Of a stretch of DNA of 64,000 bases, positions 53,960 to 64,000 are shown in pieces. Made by a program: the position numbers and the translations under genes. Source of the stretch: Roseovarius sp. MMSF_3281 (GTDB lineage: Bacteria > Pseudomonadota > Alphaproteobacteria > Rhodobacterales > Rhodobacteraceae); assembly GCF_030733685.1 (NCBI RefSeq), contig NZ_JASHIM010000019.1:1-64000 (forward strand). Reading direction: 5' to 3'. The stretch's first letter is position 1. Each line of letters starts with the position of its first letter. The notes beneath the pieces were generated by a model. That model did no database searches. It was not told the DNA's origin and worked only from the letters and a program-made list of their open reading frames with translations.

Positions 53960-54915
53960 TCACAGCGGAAACAGGCACCTATGGCCACGACCGTCTTCTT
54001 CGACCCAGCTTGGATCGCGCGTCGCGCAGGCCTCGCGTGCCCAAGGGCAGCGCGGATGGAAGTCGCAGCCCGAGGGCCGGTTCACCGGGCTCGGCACCTC
54101 GCCCGAAAGCGCGATCCGCTCATCCCGCGCCTCCGGATCGGACCCGGGGTTCGCCGCCAGCAGCGCCTTGGTATAGGGGTGCTTCGGATGAGCGAAGACC
54201 TGCTCTGTAGGCCCCTGCTCGACGAAGCGCCCCAGATACATGATCGCCATCTGGTCGGTGACGTGGCGCACAAGGTTGAGGTTGTGGGTGATGATCAGGA
54301 TCGCCACGCCGCTGCGCGCCTGCACCTCGGTCAGCAAGTTAAGCACCTCGCCCTGCACTGACATGTCGAGCCCGGCGGTGGGCTCGTCGGCGATCAACAG
54401 CTTGGGATCGAGCGCCAGCGCCCGTGCCACACCGACGCGCCGTGCCTGCCCGCCTGAAAGCTGGTGCGGGTAACGTGTGGCGAACTCCGCCGGTAGCCCC
54501 ACCAGCCCCAGCAGTCGCTCGGCCTCGGTCTGGCCCGCCCGTAGCCCGTTGATCCGCAGCGGCTCGGTAACCAGCGATTTCACCGTCAGCCGCGGCGACA
54601 GCGAGCCAACTGGGTCCTGCCACATCATCGACATCTTGCGCCGCAGCCGGGCCCAGTCGCGTCCCGAGGCCCCCGAGATATCGACCCCGTCGAAGCGTAT
54701 CGAGCAGCCGGAGGATGTCTTCAGGCCGATCAGAGCCCGGGCGATGGTCGACTTACCCGAGCCGCTCTCGCCCACGAGTCCCAGCGTCTGGCCCGGCTCG
54801 AGCGTGAACGAGACTCCGCAGACCGCCTCGAAATCATGGCTCTCGCGGCGCAACGCTGCCTTCAGCCGGCCCTGTCGAGCATAGCGGATGCGCAGGTCGG
54901 TGACTTCCAGAAGGC

Positions 54916-54919
<4 letters not shown>
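53960..54919 (-). CDS. Peptide/opine-type ABC transporter ATP-binding protein (DppF-like)
   Basis: A 319-residue ATPase with Walker A GESGSGKSTIAR near 53, signature LSGGQARRVGVARALA near 158, Walker B LLIADEPTAGLD, and the oligopeptide-family C-terminal Cys motif (SGCDFHPRCPWAREACATRDPSW). It overlaps the DppD-like gene by ATGA and is last in a five-gene transporter operon. It abuts the IS630 remnant. Confidence 0.93.
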
Positions 54920-55943
<1,024 letters not shown>

Positions 55944-55944
<1 letters not shown>

Positions 55945-56822
55945 TAGCCGGCCTTTCTCAGCTTGGGATCGAAGATGTCGCGCAGCGCCTCGCCCATGAA
56001 GGTGAAGCCCAGAGTGATCAGGATGATCGGGATTGAGCCGCCGATAACCGGCCAGGGCGAGTTGCGAATGAAGTTGTAGCCGTCGTTGAGGATAACGCCC
56101 CAGGATGGGGTCGGCGGCCGCACCCCCATGCCGAGGAAGCTGAGGCCCGCCTCGGTAGCGATGACCAGCGGCACGTCCATCGAGGCAAGGATCAGAAGCG
56201 GGCCCAGCACGTTCGGCAGCATATGCACGAACAGCAGCCGCGGCAGGCCAACGCCCATGGCGCGCTCGGCGAGGATGAACTCGGCGTTCTTCAGTGCCAG
56301 CGTCTGGGTCCGTACGATTCGCGCGTAAATCGGAACTGAGGTGATCGCCACCACCAGCATCACAGTGAACAAGCTCGGGCCGATGATGGTCACCACGGCC
56401 AGGCCGAAGACGATGGTCGGGAACGAACGCAGAGCGTCGAAGATAAGCAGCAACAAATTGTCGAGCCAGCGCGGGCCCAGCCCGGAGATCAGCCCCAGCA
56501 GCAACCCGGCGCTCAGCGCCGCGGTCAGCGAGGCGGCGGCGACCAGCATAGCAATGCGTCCGCCGGCGATAACCCGGCTGAAGATGTCGCGACCGATGTT
56601 GTCGGTACCCAGCCAATGCTCGGCCGAAGGCGGCGCCATGCGCGGGCCGGTCATGATGGCAGTGGGATCATAGGGTACAATCCACGGCGCAAAGATCGCC
56701 GAGCCTACAATCAGCGCCACCAGCACAAAGCCGATCACCCCGGTGCGGTTACCCGACAGTACGTGCAGGCTGCGCGCCAGCAGGCCGGGTTCGGGCAGTA
56801 GGCTCTGGGTTGCGTCGGTCAT
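55944..56822 (-). CDS. Peptide/opine-type ABC transporter permease (DppC-like)
   Basis: 292 residues, six spans. The N-terminal OppC segment (LSGNRTGVIGFVLVALIVG) is followed by the DppC hallmark HWLGTDNIGRDIFSRVIAGGR near 70 and EAA loop NAEFILAERAMGVGLPRLLFVHMLPN near 180. It starts one base after the DppB-like stop. Confidence 0.93.
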
Positions 56823-56823
56823 C

Positions 56824-57762
56824 TTACAGCTCCTCTCGCTGGCGTGGGTCAAGCCAGGCGATCACCAGATCCGAGATCAGCGTGGCCAGCACGATGATGC
56901 CGGTGGTCACCAGCACCGCGCCCAGCACGATGGGATAGTTGCGCTCGTTCACCGCCTGCACGATCAGTGCGCCGATGCCGGGGCGGGCAAAGATCACCTC
57001 GACGAAAACCGCCGCCGAGAAGAGATGCGCCACACCGGTGCCGATCAGCGTCACCGCAGGCTGCACCGCGATTTTGAGGATGTGCGAACGGGTAATCCAG
57101 GCGTCGGGCAGGCCATAGGCGCGGGCCATGCGCACATGCGGCTGGCCCATCACCTCGAGCATCGAGGCGCGCACGACCCGCGCCACGTAGCCGACCCACG
57201 ACACGCCGATGGCAAAAGACGGCAGGATCAGATGCGTGACCCCGTCCCAGAACCCCTCACCGGCGCCGATGGCGGGCAGCCAGCGCAGCCAGACCGCGAA
57301 GACCAACACCGAGTAGAGCGCCATGACGAAGGCCGGAATCGAGATTGTGCCCACCGAGATCACCCCGGTCAGCGTGTCCAGCCAAGTGTTGCGCCGCAGC
57401 GCCGAGTAACAGCCGAGCGCAATGCCCAGTACGGCGGCCCAAAGGATCGAGACGGTGATCAGGATCAGCGTGTAGGGCAGCTGCTCGAAGACGATCTGCG
57501 ACACCGCGCGTCCAGTGAACACGTCCTGCCCCAGATCGCCGCGCAGGATGTTGCCGAAAAAGGTGACGATCTGCAGCAGAAGCGGCTGGTCGAGTCCCAT
57601 GGCGACGCGGGTCTGCTCGATCAGCTCAGGCGTGGCGCGCGGCCCCAGGATCATCACCGCCGGATCGCCCGGCACCACGTGCAGCATCAGGGTCAGCATG
57701 GAGACCGCGACCATGACGATCACGACCGAAAGGACGAGCCTTTGAGTTGCGTAGAATATCAC
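56824..57762 (-). CDS. Peptide/opine-type ABC transporter permease (DppB-like)
   Basis: 312 residues, six spans, with the DppB-type N-terminal helix (QRLVLSVVIVMVAVSMLTLMLHVVPGDPA), GLDQPLLLQIVTFFGNILRGDLG near 58 and EAA loop YVARVVRASMLEVMGQPHVRMARAYGLP near 190. It lies 20 bases after the binding-protein gene. Confidence 0.93.
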   Translation of the reverse strand: MIFYATQRLVLSVVIVMVAVSMLTLMLHVVPGDPAVMILGPRATPELIEQTRVAMGLDQPLLLQIVTFFGNILRGDLGQDVFTGRAVSQIVFEQLPYTLILITVSILWAAVLGIALGCYSALRRNTWLDTLTGVISVGTISIPAFVMALYSVLVFAVWLRWLPAIGAGEGFWDGVTHLILPSFAIGVSWVGYVARVVRASMLEVMGQPHVRMARAYGLPDAWITRSHILKIAVQPAVTLIGTGVAHLFSAAVFVEVIFARPGIGALIVQAVNERNYPIVLGAVLVTTGIIVLATLISDLVIAWLDPRQREEL

Positions 57763-57782
57763 GGGTCGCGGTCTCCCTTCAC

Positions 57783-59375
57783 TTACATGTCGCCGTCGAA
57801 GCCCAAGAACAGCGGGCGACCGTCCGGGCGCAGTGCGGGGTCCAGACCTTCGCGATACATCACTGGACTGCCTTCATGGGTGATGAACTTGTAGGCGCCG
57901 CTGTTTTCCATGAGCTGCTGCATGGTCCGGTACATCTCGGCACGTTTCTCGCCGTCGGTCTCACTGAGCGCCTGCTGGTGCAATTGGTCGAACTCTTCGT
58001 TCGAGAAGCGTTCCCAGTTCCACACGCCAACCTGATCGGTGACGAACCAGCTGGTAGCGTAATAGGGGTCGGGCAGCATCGAAAACCGGTTGAGCACAAG
58101 CTGCATGTCCTTCCAGCGCTCGCCTTCGCTCTCCATGCCCAGCGTCCAGAACGAGCCGGAGTCCTGTACGTTGATCTGTGTCTGGATGCCGATCTGAGCC
58201 AGCTGCGCCTGGACCACCTCGGCCATGGTTTTCCAGACTGTGGCGTTCAGCGCGTCGATGGTTAGCGGTTCGGAGGGCGGTCCGCCAGCAGCCTCAAGGA
58301 ACTCACGCGCCTTGTCGAGATCACCTGCGACCGGCACCGAGGGGGTTTCGCGGTGGCCTGGCAGGCCCGGTGCGATCATCCCGGTGGCCGGGGCGGCCTC
58401 GCCGAAATACGCGGCGTCGATGATCTGCTCGGCATTGATCGCATACTGGATCGCCTTGCGCAGGTTCTTGTCGCCGAGCGCCGGGTTGTCGAGGTTCATG
58501 CCCAGCCAAACATAATAGAGCGAGGGATATTCCTCGATCACCGTATCGGCGGGCGGATTGCCGCGGTACTGCGCCAGCGACGACAGGGTGATCTCGGTGT
58601 AATCGAGATCGCCGGCCTCATAGGCGCGCTCGGCGGTCTTGGTGTCGTCCATCGGCAGGATACGGATCTCATCAAAGCCCGGCGCCTCGCCGGTCCACTC
58701 GGGGTTGCGCACAAGGTGCACATACTGGTTCGGCTTCCACTCCTTCAGGATGTAGGGGCCCGAAAAGGCCGGCGGCTCCATGCCGAAATTACCGCCGCTC
58801 TCGGTCGCCTCCATCACTGCTTTCTTCGAGACGATGTGCCCAGTGCCATAGGGCAGCGTGATGCTCCACAGCGGCTGGAATGGCTCCTTCAGGACGATGG
58901 TTCCCTCGTAGGTGCCGGTCACCTCAACATGGTCCAGCGGCCCCCAGTCGCTCTTGACCGGGCTATCGTGCTCGAGCACCCGCTCGAAGGAGAACTTCAC
59001 GTCTTCGGCGGTCATCTCGCCATAGCCGCCGGTGAACATGATCCCCGGTTTCAGCTTGAAGCGAATGTGGGTGTCGTCGATCTGCTCGATTTCTTCGGCG
59101 GCCTCCAGTTCCCAGTCGAATTCACGCCCCGGTACGTAGCGCACCAGCTTGGAATAGATACAGTTCATCACGTCGACGTTGTAGCCGTTCTGGTAGAACC
59201 CCGGGTCGAGCGCGTCGATGTCGGCATAGGAACTGACGCGCAGCACCTTGCCGGACTGCGCCCAGATGCGCGAGCCAAGCGGCATGGTGGCCGCGGCGAT
59301 CCCGGTGGCAGTGGCACCGCGAAGGAAGGCACGACGGTCGATACCCGGGTTTGCGGTATTGGTCTGATCGGTCAT
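57783..59375 (-). CDS. Tat-exported ABC substrate-binding protein (DppA/SBP_bac_5 family)
   Basis: 530 residues. A Tat-type signal (DRRAFLRGATATGIAAATMPLG) precedes the family 5 solute-binding domain, with IYSKLVRYVPG, the signature FTGGYGEMTAEDVKFSFERVL near 115, and NLRKAIQYAINAEQIID near 320. Family 5 proteins bind oligopeptides, opines, glutathione, nickel or glycosides; the ligand is unknown here. The start at 59375 follows GGGAG. It is first in the transporter operon. Confidence 0.92.
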   Translation of the reverse strand: MTDQTNTANPGIDRRAFLRGATATGIAAATMPLGSRIWAQSGKVLRVSSYADIDALDPGFYQNGYNVDVMNCIYSKLVRYVPGREFDWELEAAEEIEQIDDTHIRFKLKPGIMFTGGYGEMTAEDVKFSFERVLEHDSPVKSDWGPLDHVEVTGTYEGTIVLKEPFQPLWSITLPYGTGHIVSKKAVMEATESGGNFGMEPPAFSGPYILKEWKPNQYVHLVRNPEWTGEAPGFDEIRILPMDDTKTAERAYEAGDLDYTEITLSSLAQYRGNPPADTVIEEYPSLYYVWLGMNLDNPALGDKNLRKAIQYAINAEQIIDAAYFGEAAPATGMIAPGLPGHRETPSVPVAGDLDKAREFLEAAGGPPSEPLTIDALNATVWKTMAEVVQAQLAQIGIQTQINVQDSGSFWTLGMESEGERWKDMQLVLNRFSMLPDPYYATSWFVTDQVGVWNWERFSNEEFDQLHQQALSETDGEKRAEMYRTMQQLMENSGAYKFITHEGSPVMYREGLDPALRPDGRPLFLGFDGDM

Positions 59376-59520
59376 TATGATACTCCCTATGATCTGGCCG
59401 TTTCGGCCTTCGTTGGTGGTGTCGGGTGGGGACATTACCCAGGCAAGGGGCCCACCCAATTACCGGGATCTCCGGCGCAGTATTTCATGTCCCGGCGCGA
59501 GGCGCAGCGCCGGCTGCCGG

Positions 59521-61527
59521 TCACGCGAAGTCACGCGGAATTTCGCATAGCCACTCCTGCTCGTGGGCGACCGCCTCGCCTTCCTTCGCGACGAGCTTCG
59601 CCTTGATGACGAAATGCGTGGCGGTGGCGGTCATCTCGGTCTCGGTGCGGCTCGACATCCGCCAGTCGCCGCGCAACATATCTAGATCCCAGACAACATG
59701 CCCCTTGAACGAGCGCCAGTCGGTACCGCTGAAGGAATAGGTCTCGACGCCGCAGGCCCCGATGGTTAGCCCGTTGTCGGCGATGCGGATGCGGCCGTCG
59801 TCGTCGGTGATCCGCACCACGGTCTCGCCGGTGGCCAGATCCTCACTGACCACCCAGTCGGAACGACTGGGCGCCAGCACGTCCTTTTCCATCGGCGCTG
59901 CGCCCTTCGGCGTGCCGAGATCGCGCGGCTTCGGGTCGTCGGTGGCGGCGCGCAGCGGCAGGACCAGTCGGCTCGCTGCGGCCTTGACGCGCAGCGTCAC
60001 CGGCTCGGGTGACGGCCAGGCGATCGGGAAGTAGCTGGTGGAGATCGCCAACCGTAGGCGGTGACCGGCGCGGAAAGTCTGCGCCACGTGCTTGAACGGC
60101 ACAGTCGCGGTGTAGACCTCGCCGGGCACCAGCGCCTCGGGTGTCTCGTGACTGTCGCGGTGCGTCAGGTTCAGCAGCCCATAGCTGACCCGCGTTGCCG
60201 CGCCACCGGGCGCCACGTCGACAAGGCGCGCCGCCACTTGTGCCACCGGCTGATCGACGCTGAACGTCAGCACCAAGTTGGTGTCACCGGCGATCTCCAG
60301 CGCGGACTCCAGCGGCGCGGTCTCGAACACCAGGCTGCCGGCGTCGTCGCGGCGCTGGTCGACCGGCTGGTCGCCGGGCTTGGCGTAAGAGCACCACTTG
60401 CCCCCCGCGATGCCGGTGCCGAGCGGCGAGCGGATTTCGCAGGTGCCGACCGGCGCGTCGTCCTGCCCCAGCGAGCCGTCCGCGCCAAGCGCGAATCCTG
60501 TGCGCGCCACGTTCGGCGAGGGCCAGCTCGGCTCCTCGATCCAGCGGCCGTCGCGATGGGCATAGAAACTGGCGGGATCGGCGTGGTCTTGCATGTAGAG
60601 GCGCAGCTGCGGCTCGTCCATGATGCCGGTCTCGATGCCCTTGAGCCACTGGTCCCACCAGCGCAGCTCCTCGCCGTTCCAGTCGATCGCCGGCCCCGGC
60701 ACACCGATGTGCGGGTACTTGTGTGACCAAGGGCCGACGAGGCCCTTTCTCGGGCCTTGCAGCGACTCCATCAGACGGAACACTGTGCGGCAGTAGCCGT
60801 CGGCCCAACCCGACACGGCATAGACCGGCACCTTGATGCGGCCGATGTCCTCGCAGACCGACCCGTGCTTCCAGAAATTATCGCGGCGCTGGTGCTCGGC
60901 CCAGGTTTTCAGCCACAGGCCCGAGCCGGTGAGCCGCTGCATCCACATCTCGCGCCACTTCTCGCCCACGAGCTCAGGATCCGGTGGCAGCGTATTGATG
61001 GCGAACATGTGCGAGGCCCATGAAATCTGGTCCACCACCATGGTGCCGCCCATGTAGTGCACGTCGTCGGCATAGCGATCGTCGGTCGAGGCAATCGACA
61101 CCACGGCTTTCAGGGCGGGCGGCTGCAGTGCGGCGACCTGCAAGCCGTTGAAGCCACCCCAAGAAATGCCGACCATGCCGACGCCGCCGTCGCACCAGTC
61201 CTGCGCCGCGATCCAGGCAATCACGTCGCAGCCGTCTTGTAGCTCCTGCGCGGTGTACTCGTCGACCATCAGCCCTTCAGACTCGCCGGTGCCGCGCAGG
61301 TCGACGCGCACGTAGGCGTAACCGCGGGCCGCGATATAGGGCGCGCGCACTGCGTCGCGGGCCAGCGTGCCATCGCCCTTGCGGTATGGCAGGTATTCGA
61401 AGACCGCCGGCACCGGCGCACCGTCCGCCGGGCGCCAGATGCGCGCCGCGAGGATGCAGCCGTCCGGAAGCGAGATTTCGACGTGGCGTTCCTCGATGAC
61501 CTCGTGAAGCGGGCTGTGCTGGTCCAT
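59521..61527 (-). CDS. CocE/NonD (peptidase S15)-family hydrolase
   Basis: 668 residues, no signal peptide. The S15 alpha/beta-hydrolase core runs about residues 20-330 with RGTGESEGL near 80, nucleophile elbow GISWGGFNGLQVAAL near 123, and likely catalytic His in GPWSHKYPHIG near 270. A C-terminal jelly-roll domain (about 350-570) matches the X-Pro dipeptidyl-peptidase type. The family cleaves acyl esters (cocaine esterase), beta-lactams or X-Pro peptides. The gene lies 146 bases upstream of the transporter operon on the same strand and likely processes the imported compound. Confidence 0.9.
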   Translation of the reverse strand: MDQHSPLHEVIEERHVEISLPDGCILAARIWRPADGAPVPAVFEYLPYRKGDGTLARDAVRAPYIAARGYAYVRVDLRGTGESEGLMVDEYTAQELQDGCDVIAWIAAQDWCDGGVGMVGISWGGFNGLQVAALQPPALKAVVSIASTDDRYADDVHYMGGTMVVDQISWASHMFAINTLPPDPELVGEKWREMWMQRLTGSGLWLKTWAEHQRRDNFWKHGSVCEDIGRIKVPVYAVSGWADGYCRTVFRLMESLQGPRKGLVGPWSHKYPHIGVPGPAIDWNGEELRWWDQWLKGIETGIMDEPQLRLYMQDHADPASFYAHRDGRWIEEPSWPSPNVARTGFALGADGSLGQDDAPVGTCEIRSPLGTGIAGGKWCSYAKPGDQPVDQRRDDAGSLVFETAPLESALEIAGDTNLVLTFSVDQPVAQVAARLVDVAPGGAATRVSYGLLNLTHRDSHETPEALVPGEVYTATVPFKHVAQTFRAGHRLRLAISTSYFPIAWPSPEPVTLRVKAAASRLVLPLRAATDDPKPRDLGTPKGAAPMEKDVLAPSRSDWVVSEDLATGETVVRITDDDGRIRIADNGLTIGACGVETYSFSGTDWRSFKGHVVWDLDMLRGDWRMSSRTETEMTATATHFVIKAKLVAKEGEAVAHEQEWLCEIPRDFA

Positions 61528-61640
61528 GTGGCGGCGTCCTTTCGTATCCGTGCCACAGATCGTGACATACGCAGGACAGCGTCACAATTTCGCGTGATGG
61601 CGCAGATTGACTTTCTTAGTGCATCAGGTAGCTTCAGGTC
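61528..61640. promoter_or_regulatory. Divergent promoter region between CocE-type gene and HTH regulator
   Basis: The 113-bp spacer contains GTGAC (61562) and GTCAC (61581) as an inverted pair around 14 bases, and TTGACT at 61608 as a possible -35 for the regulator. This is a likely operator region but the motif is short. Confidence 0.4.
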
Positions 61641-62447
61641 ATGTCTACTGACCCGGTTTCCGCCAACCTCAGCTTCGCCTGCACGCTGTTCCCGTCCATC
61701 GCGCATGTTTGCCGGCGCATTGGGATCAATCGTCAGCAGTTCAACAAGTACCTCTCGGGTGCCGTCCGCCCATCGCGCCACAACATGCGCAAGATCTGCG
61801 ATTTCTTCGGGGTGACCGAAGCCGAGCTGCTAATGGAACCGGCGCGGTTCACCAATCTGATTTCGCTGCGCCGCCGTCCGGGTGGTGAGGTGGAGGCAAC
61901 GCCGCTGGGCCCGACGCTGAAACGGCTCAATCAGTTCTCCGAACCACTCGACCGCTACTGCGGCGGCTACTTCCGCTACTTCCATTCCTACAGCAATCCC
62001 GGGCTCATCATGCGCTCCTACGCGCAGATCACTCGCAAGGACGGCTTTTACCTGTGGAAAAACATCGAGCGCGAGGCCTCGGTGCAGGGCGGTGCGCATG
62101 GCGTCTTCAAGTACGAAGGCGTGGTGTTCTTTCTCGGAGAGCGGATCAACGTAGTGGAAAACGAGGCGGTGCTGTCCTCCTCGATCACTCAGATGATCCT
62201 GTATCCCTCCTACAATGCGGGGATCGACTACCTGCTGGGCATCCAGACCGGCGGACCGCTGAAGCGCGGACGCAAACCTGCCGCCTCGCGGGTAGTGCTC
62301 GACTACTTGGGGCAAAACGTCGATACCCATCGGGCTATGGCGCAATGCGGTCTGTTCCCACCGGAAGCGCTTGATCCCCGGATCGTGCAACTCGTGCGCA
62401 ACGACATGGCACCCGGCGCTTGGACCTTTGAGGTCGAACAGCTTTGA
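61641..62447 (+). CDS. Helix-turn-helix regulator with C-terminal unassigned domain
   Basis: 268 residues. The N-terminal HTH is Xre/Cro-like: LFPSIAHVCRRIGINRQQFNKYLSGAVRPSRHNMRKICDFFGVTEAELL (about residues 17-65). The 190-residue C-terminal domain (GYFRYFHSYSNPGLIMRSYAQITRKDGFYLW ... VFFLGERINVVENEAVLSSSI) looks like a compact sensory domain but is not one I can name. Divergence from the CocE-type gene implies it controls that gene and perhaps the transporter operon. Confidence 0.8.
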   Translation: MSTDPVSANLSFACTLFPSIAHVCRRIGINRQQFNKYLSGAVRPSRHNMRKICDFFGVTEAELLMEPARFTNLISLRRRPGGEVEATPLGPTLKRLNQFSEPLDRYCGGYFRYFHSYSNPGLIMRSYAQITRKDGFYLWKNIEREASVQGGAHGVFKYEGVVFFLGERINVVENEAVLSSSITQMILYPSYNAGIDYLLGIQTGGPLKRGRKPAASRVVLDYLGQNVDTHRAMAQCGLFPPEALDPRIVQLVRNDMAPGAWTFEVEQL

Positions 62448-62556
62448 CATGGCAAACGGCACTGCTTTTGCCGGGTATAGATGCGGGGGTCCGTTGCACT
62501 AGCGGAGTCGTCACGTTACCCGAAAGGGGGTGGCGTTAGCGCCATTGATATTGGCC

Positions 62557-62697
62557 TCAGGCGACGCTAGCGGTGGCTTTCCACGCACGGCGAGCTTCCA
62601 TCAGGTGGTAGCGAATGATCAGGGCCGCGTGACTGATCTTCTCCGCATGTCGCAGTATCTGCAACTTGCGCTGAACCTCGCGTTGACCCTTGGTCAT
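62557..62697 (-). pseudogene. Short transposase-like N-terminal remnant
   Basis: Forty-six residues with a strong AGGAGG site: MTKGQREVQRKLQILRHAEK resembles the start of IS481/IS3-type transposases, but then it continues IIRYHLMEARRAWKATASVA and stops. The last 20 residues resemble the inverted fragment at 63071-63133, so this is probably a fused remnant. Confidence 0.5.
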
Positions 62698-63304
62698 TAA
62701 CACCTCCTGCTTCCCAAACTTGGGAGGTTAAAGAAGATGTCTCGCGAATAACGGCATATCTACAAATTGGAACAACTACGGGCTACCCGTGGGAACACAT
62801 CCCCCGGCGGAACCACAAGCACGACAGGCGCTGAAGCGGATCAGCCAGCGAGTCGCAGAACGCACTGGCGATATCTTTGACCCCCGCCAAGTTCGGAAAC
62901 AGGACCGGCGCGATGTCCATGTTCAAAGACCGTCTGGTCGCCTGAAGTGAAACGATAAAGCCCACCTATTCGGGCCTCAAACATATTTGCAACAGAGCCC
63001 CGAGAACAGCCATTTGCCAGTCCGAAAGCGAGAGCGCGTGATGCAGGGCCATCGCTGGCGCACCGCCCTAGCCATTCGCTACCACTGGATGGAAACACTT
63101 CGCGCGAGGAAAGCAGCCGCCAGTATTGCCTGAAGCCAGCATCAAAAGCACTGGCCGCACCACCTTCGGTTAACGTGACAACTCGCCATTTTCTTCGTTT
63201 GCGGCCATGATGGCGTGACTATTGTGTTGAACAGTATATACTAATTGTCTTACGAAAATGGCGACGGTCTTCGTCTTGAATGCAGAAGAGGAGTGCGATT
63301 TTCT
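62698..63304. other. IS-derived and non-coding stretch before GntR gene
   Basis: No intact gene was found. The plus strand at 63071-63133 reads AIRYHWMETLRARKAAASIA then stop, an inverted imperfect copy of the end of the 62557 remnant. The final 130 bases are AT-richer and should hold the GntR promoter. Confidence 0.45.
63233..63242. promoter_or_regulatory. AGTATATACT palindrome upstream of GntR gene
   Basis: A perfect 10-bp palindrome lies 63 bases before the GntR start. GntR/FadR-type regulators often bind GTATAC-like dyads and autoregulate, so it is a candidate operator. Confidence 0.4.
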
Positions 63305-63958
63305 ATGTCCGAGAGTTTCGTGGCACTTGCCGATCAGGTAGCTGATCGAATTCGCAACCTTTTGATATTCGGCGAATTGAAACCTGGCGAACGCCTGTCC
63401 GAAGTATCGCTCGCGCAGGCAATGGGTGTCTCGCGGAACACACTTCGCGAAGCGTTCAGATCGCTTACCAAGGACGGGCTTCTGGTCCACAAGACCAATC
63501 GCGGTGTATTCGTCGCGACCCCGTCGATGGGCGCGATCATCGACATCTACCATATTCGTCGCATCATCGAATGCCAGGCGCTGCGATTGGCACACGGCCA
63601 CCATCCCGCCGTGATGCGCATGGCCGATGCGGTCGCGTCGGCGCACGAAGCACATGGACGCGAAGCCTGGAGAGCCGTGGGAAGCTCTAACATGGATTTT
63701 CACGCGGCCATCGTCGACCTTGCCGACAGCCCGAAACTCACCGCATTCTACGGAAACCTTGCCGCGGAACTACGACTTGCCTTCGAGTTGCTCAATGCAC
63801 CTCGTTGGCTTCACGAGCCCTATATCGCGATGAATGGTGAATTGCTGGCCAAGGTCCAGGCCGGAGAGGTCGAAGCGGCAGCGGCTCAGCTTGAACGCTA
63901 CCTGTCGCAATCCGAACGCGCAGTTCTGGCTGCGTTTTCTGGCAGGGATGCCGGATGA
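63305..63958 (+). CDS. GntR-family (FCD/FadR subfamily) regulator
   Basis: 217 residues. The winged helix SEVSLAQAMGVSRNTLREAFRSLTKDGLL lies at about 31-60, followed by an all-helical FCD domain with candidate metal ligands (D in NMDFHAAIVDLADSP and histidines nearby). GAGGAG precedes the ATG at 63305 with a longish 11-base gap; an in-frame start at 63245 is less likely. FCD regulators sense organic acids. Its target genes may lie beyond the window. Confidence 0.9.
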   Translation: MSESFVALADQVADRIRNLLIFGELKPGERLSEVSLAQAMGVSRNTLREAFRSLTKDGLLVHKTNRGVFVATPSMGAIIDIYHIRRIIECQALRLAHGHHPAVMRMADAVASAHEAHGREAWRAVGSSNMDFHAAIVDLADSPKLTAFYGNLAAELRLAFELLNAPRWLHEPYIAMNGELLAKVQAGEVEAAAAQLERYLSQSERAVLAAFSGRDAG

Positions 63959-64000
63959 GGCGACAGATCCGAACATCGCCTCATGCCAAGGCAATGCGCT

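Noticed and set aside
55945..56616. N-terminal extension of the DppD-like ATPase to 566 residues
   Set aside because: The extra part lies in an alternative frame of the DppC-like permease; the TAATG junction at 55944 gives the normal protein length.
58353..59606. 417-codon plus-strand open frame
   Set aside because: Antisense shadow of the DppA-like binding-protein gene.

Overview
The window is chromosomal DNA of an alphaproteobacterium, most likely a marine Rhodobacterales (Roseobacter-clade) species. The grounds are a CcrM-type GANTC methyltransferase next to rnhB, a rubrerythrin/VIT iron exporter (mbfA) with an Irr-type box, the uvrC-pgsA-moaD-moaE order, a Mo-responsive mod operon, dense DMT and LysR gene content, and high GC with overlapping ATGA/TGATG gene junctions. 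No phage, plasmid origin or CRISPR array was seen.

Layout. 1-8.4 kb: a VOC dioxygenase divergent from a LysR regulator, then leftward operons uvrC-pgsA-moaD-moaE and SohB-like peptidase/zinc-ribbon mini-protein/CaCA antiporter/SDR. 8.5-15.4 kb: an ABC-2 exporter pair, SGNH lipoprotein, CoA-transferase family III enzyme, smpB, a glycine-rich membrane protein, and a translationally coupled sulfurtransferase/aminotransferase pair. 15.5-24.8 kb: a TetR regulator, a previously unlisted 50-residue secreted peptide behind tandem operators, mbfA, an AEC transporter, S-formylglutathione hydrolase, a soluble transhydrogenase, and a four-gene DMT/HAD/cyclodeaminase/hydrolase operon. 24.8-33.7 kb: alanine dehydrogenase with its divergent Lrp regulator, pnp and rpsO, a DMT exporter, an unassigned multi-span membrane protein and an RTX-repeat protein. 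33.8-47.8 kb: an aldehyde/hydroxyacid dehydrogenase pair with a LysR, a GntR-type LacI regulator, tRNA-Arg(CCT), a membrane-anchored winged-helix protein, two secreted small proteins, rnhB-ccrM, modE-modABC, an M20 amidohydrolase and an LLM flavin enzyme.

47.8-64 kb is accessory. It starts at an IS21-type remnant and carries a visibly more AT-rich amino-acid ABC operon with its LysR regulator. Next comes a graveyard of IS3, IS481-like and IS630 fragments plus a 120-bp inverted-repeat element. After that is a more GC-rich peptide/opine-type ABC operon ending in a CocE/NonD hydrolase, flanked by an unusual helix-turn-helix regulator, further IS debris and a GntR regulator. This last module looks like a complete uptake-plus-hydrolysis system for an unidentified peptide- or ester-like substrate.

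The most notable non-coding signals are: a GTAC-rich palindromic element in two distant copies with fixed 9/13-bp spacing; a 32-bp exact dispersed repeat; tandem TetR-type operators; an Irr box merged with the mbfA ribosome-binding site; three GANTC sites in the ccrM leader; and a dyad operator between modE and modA.
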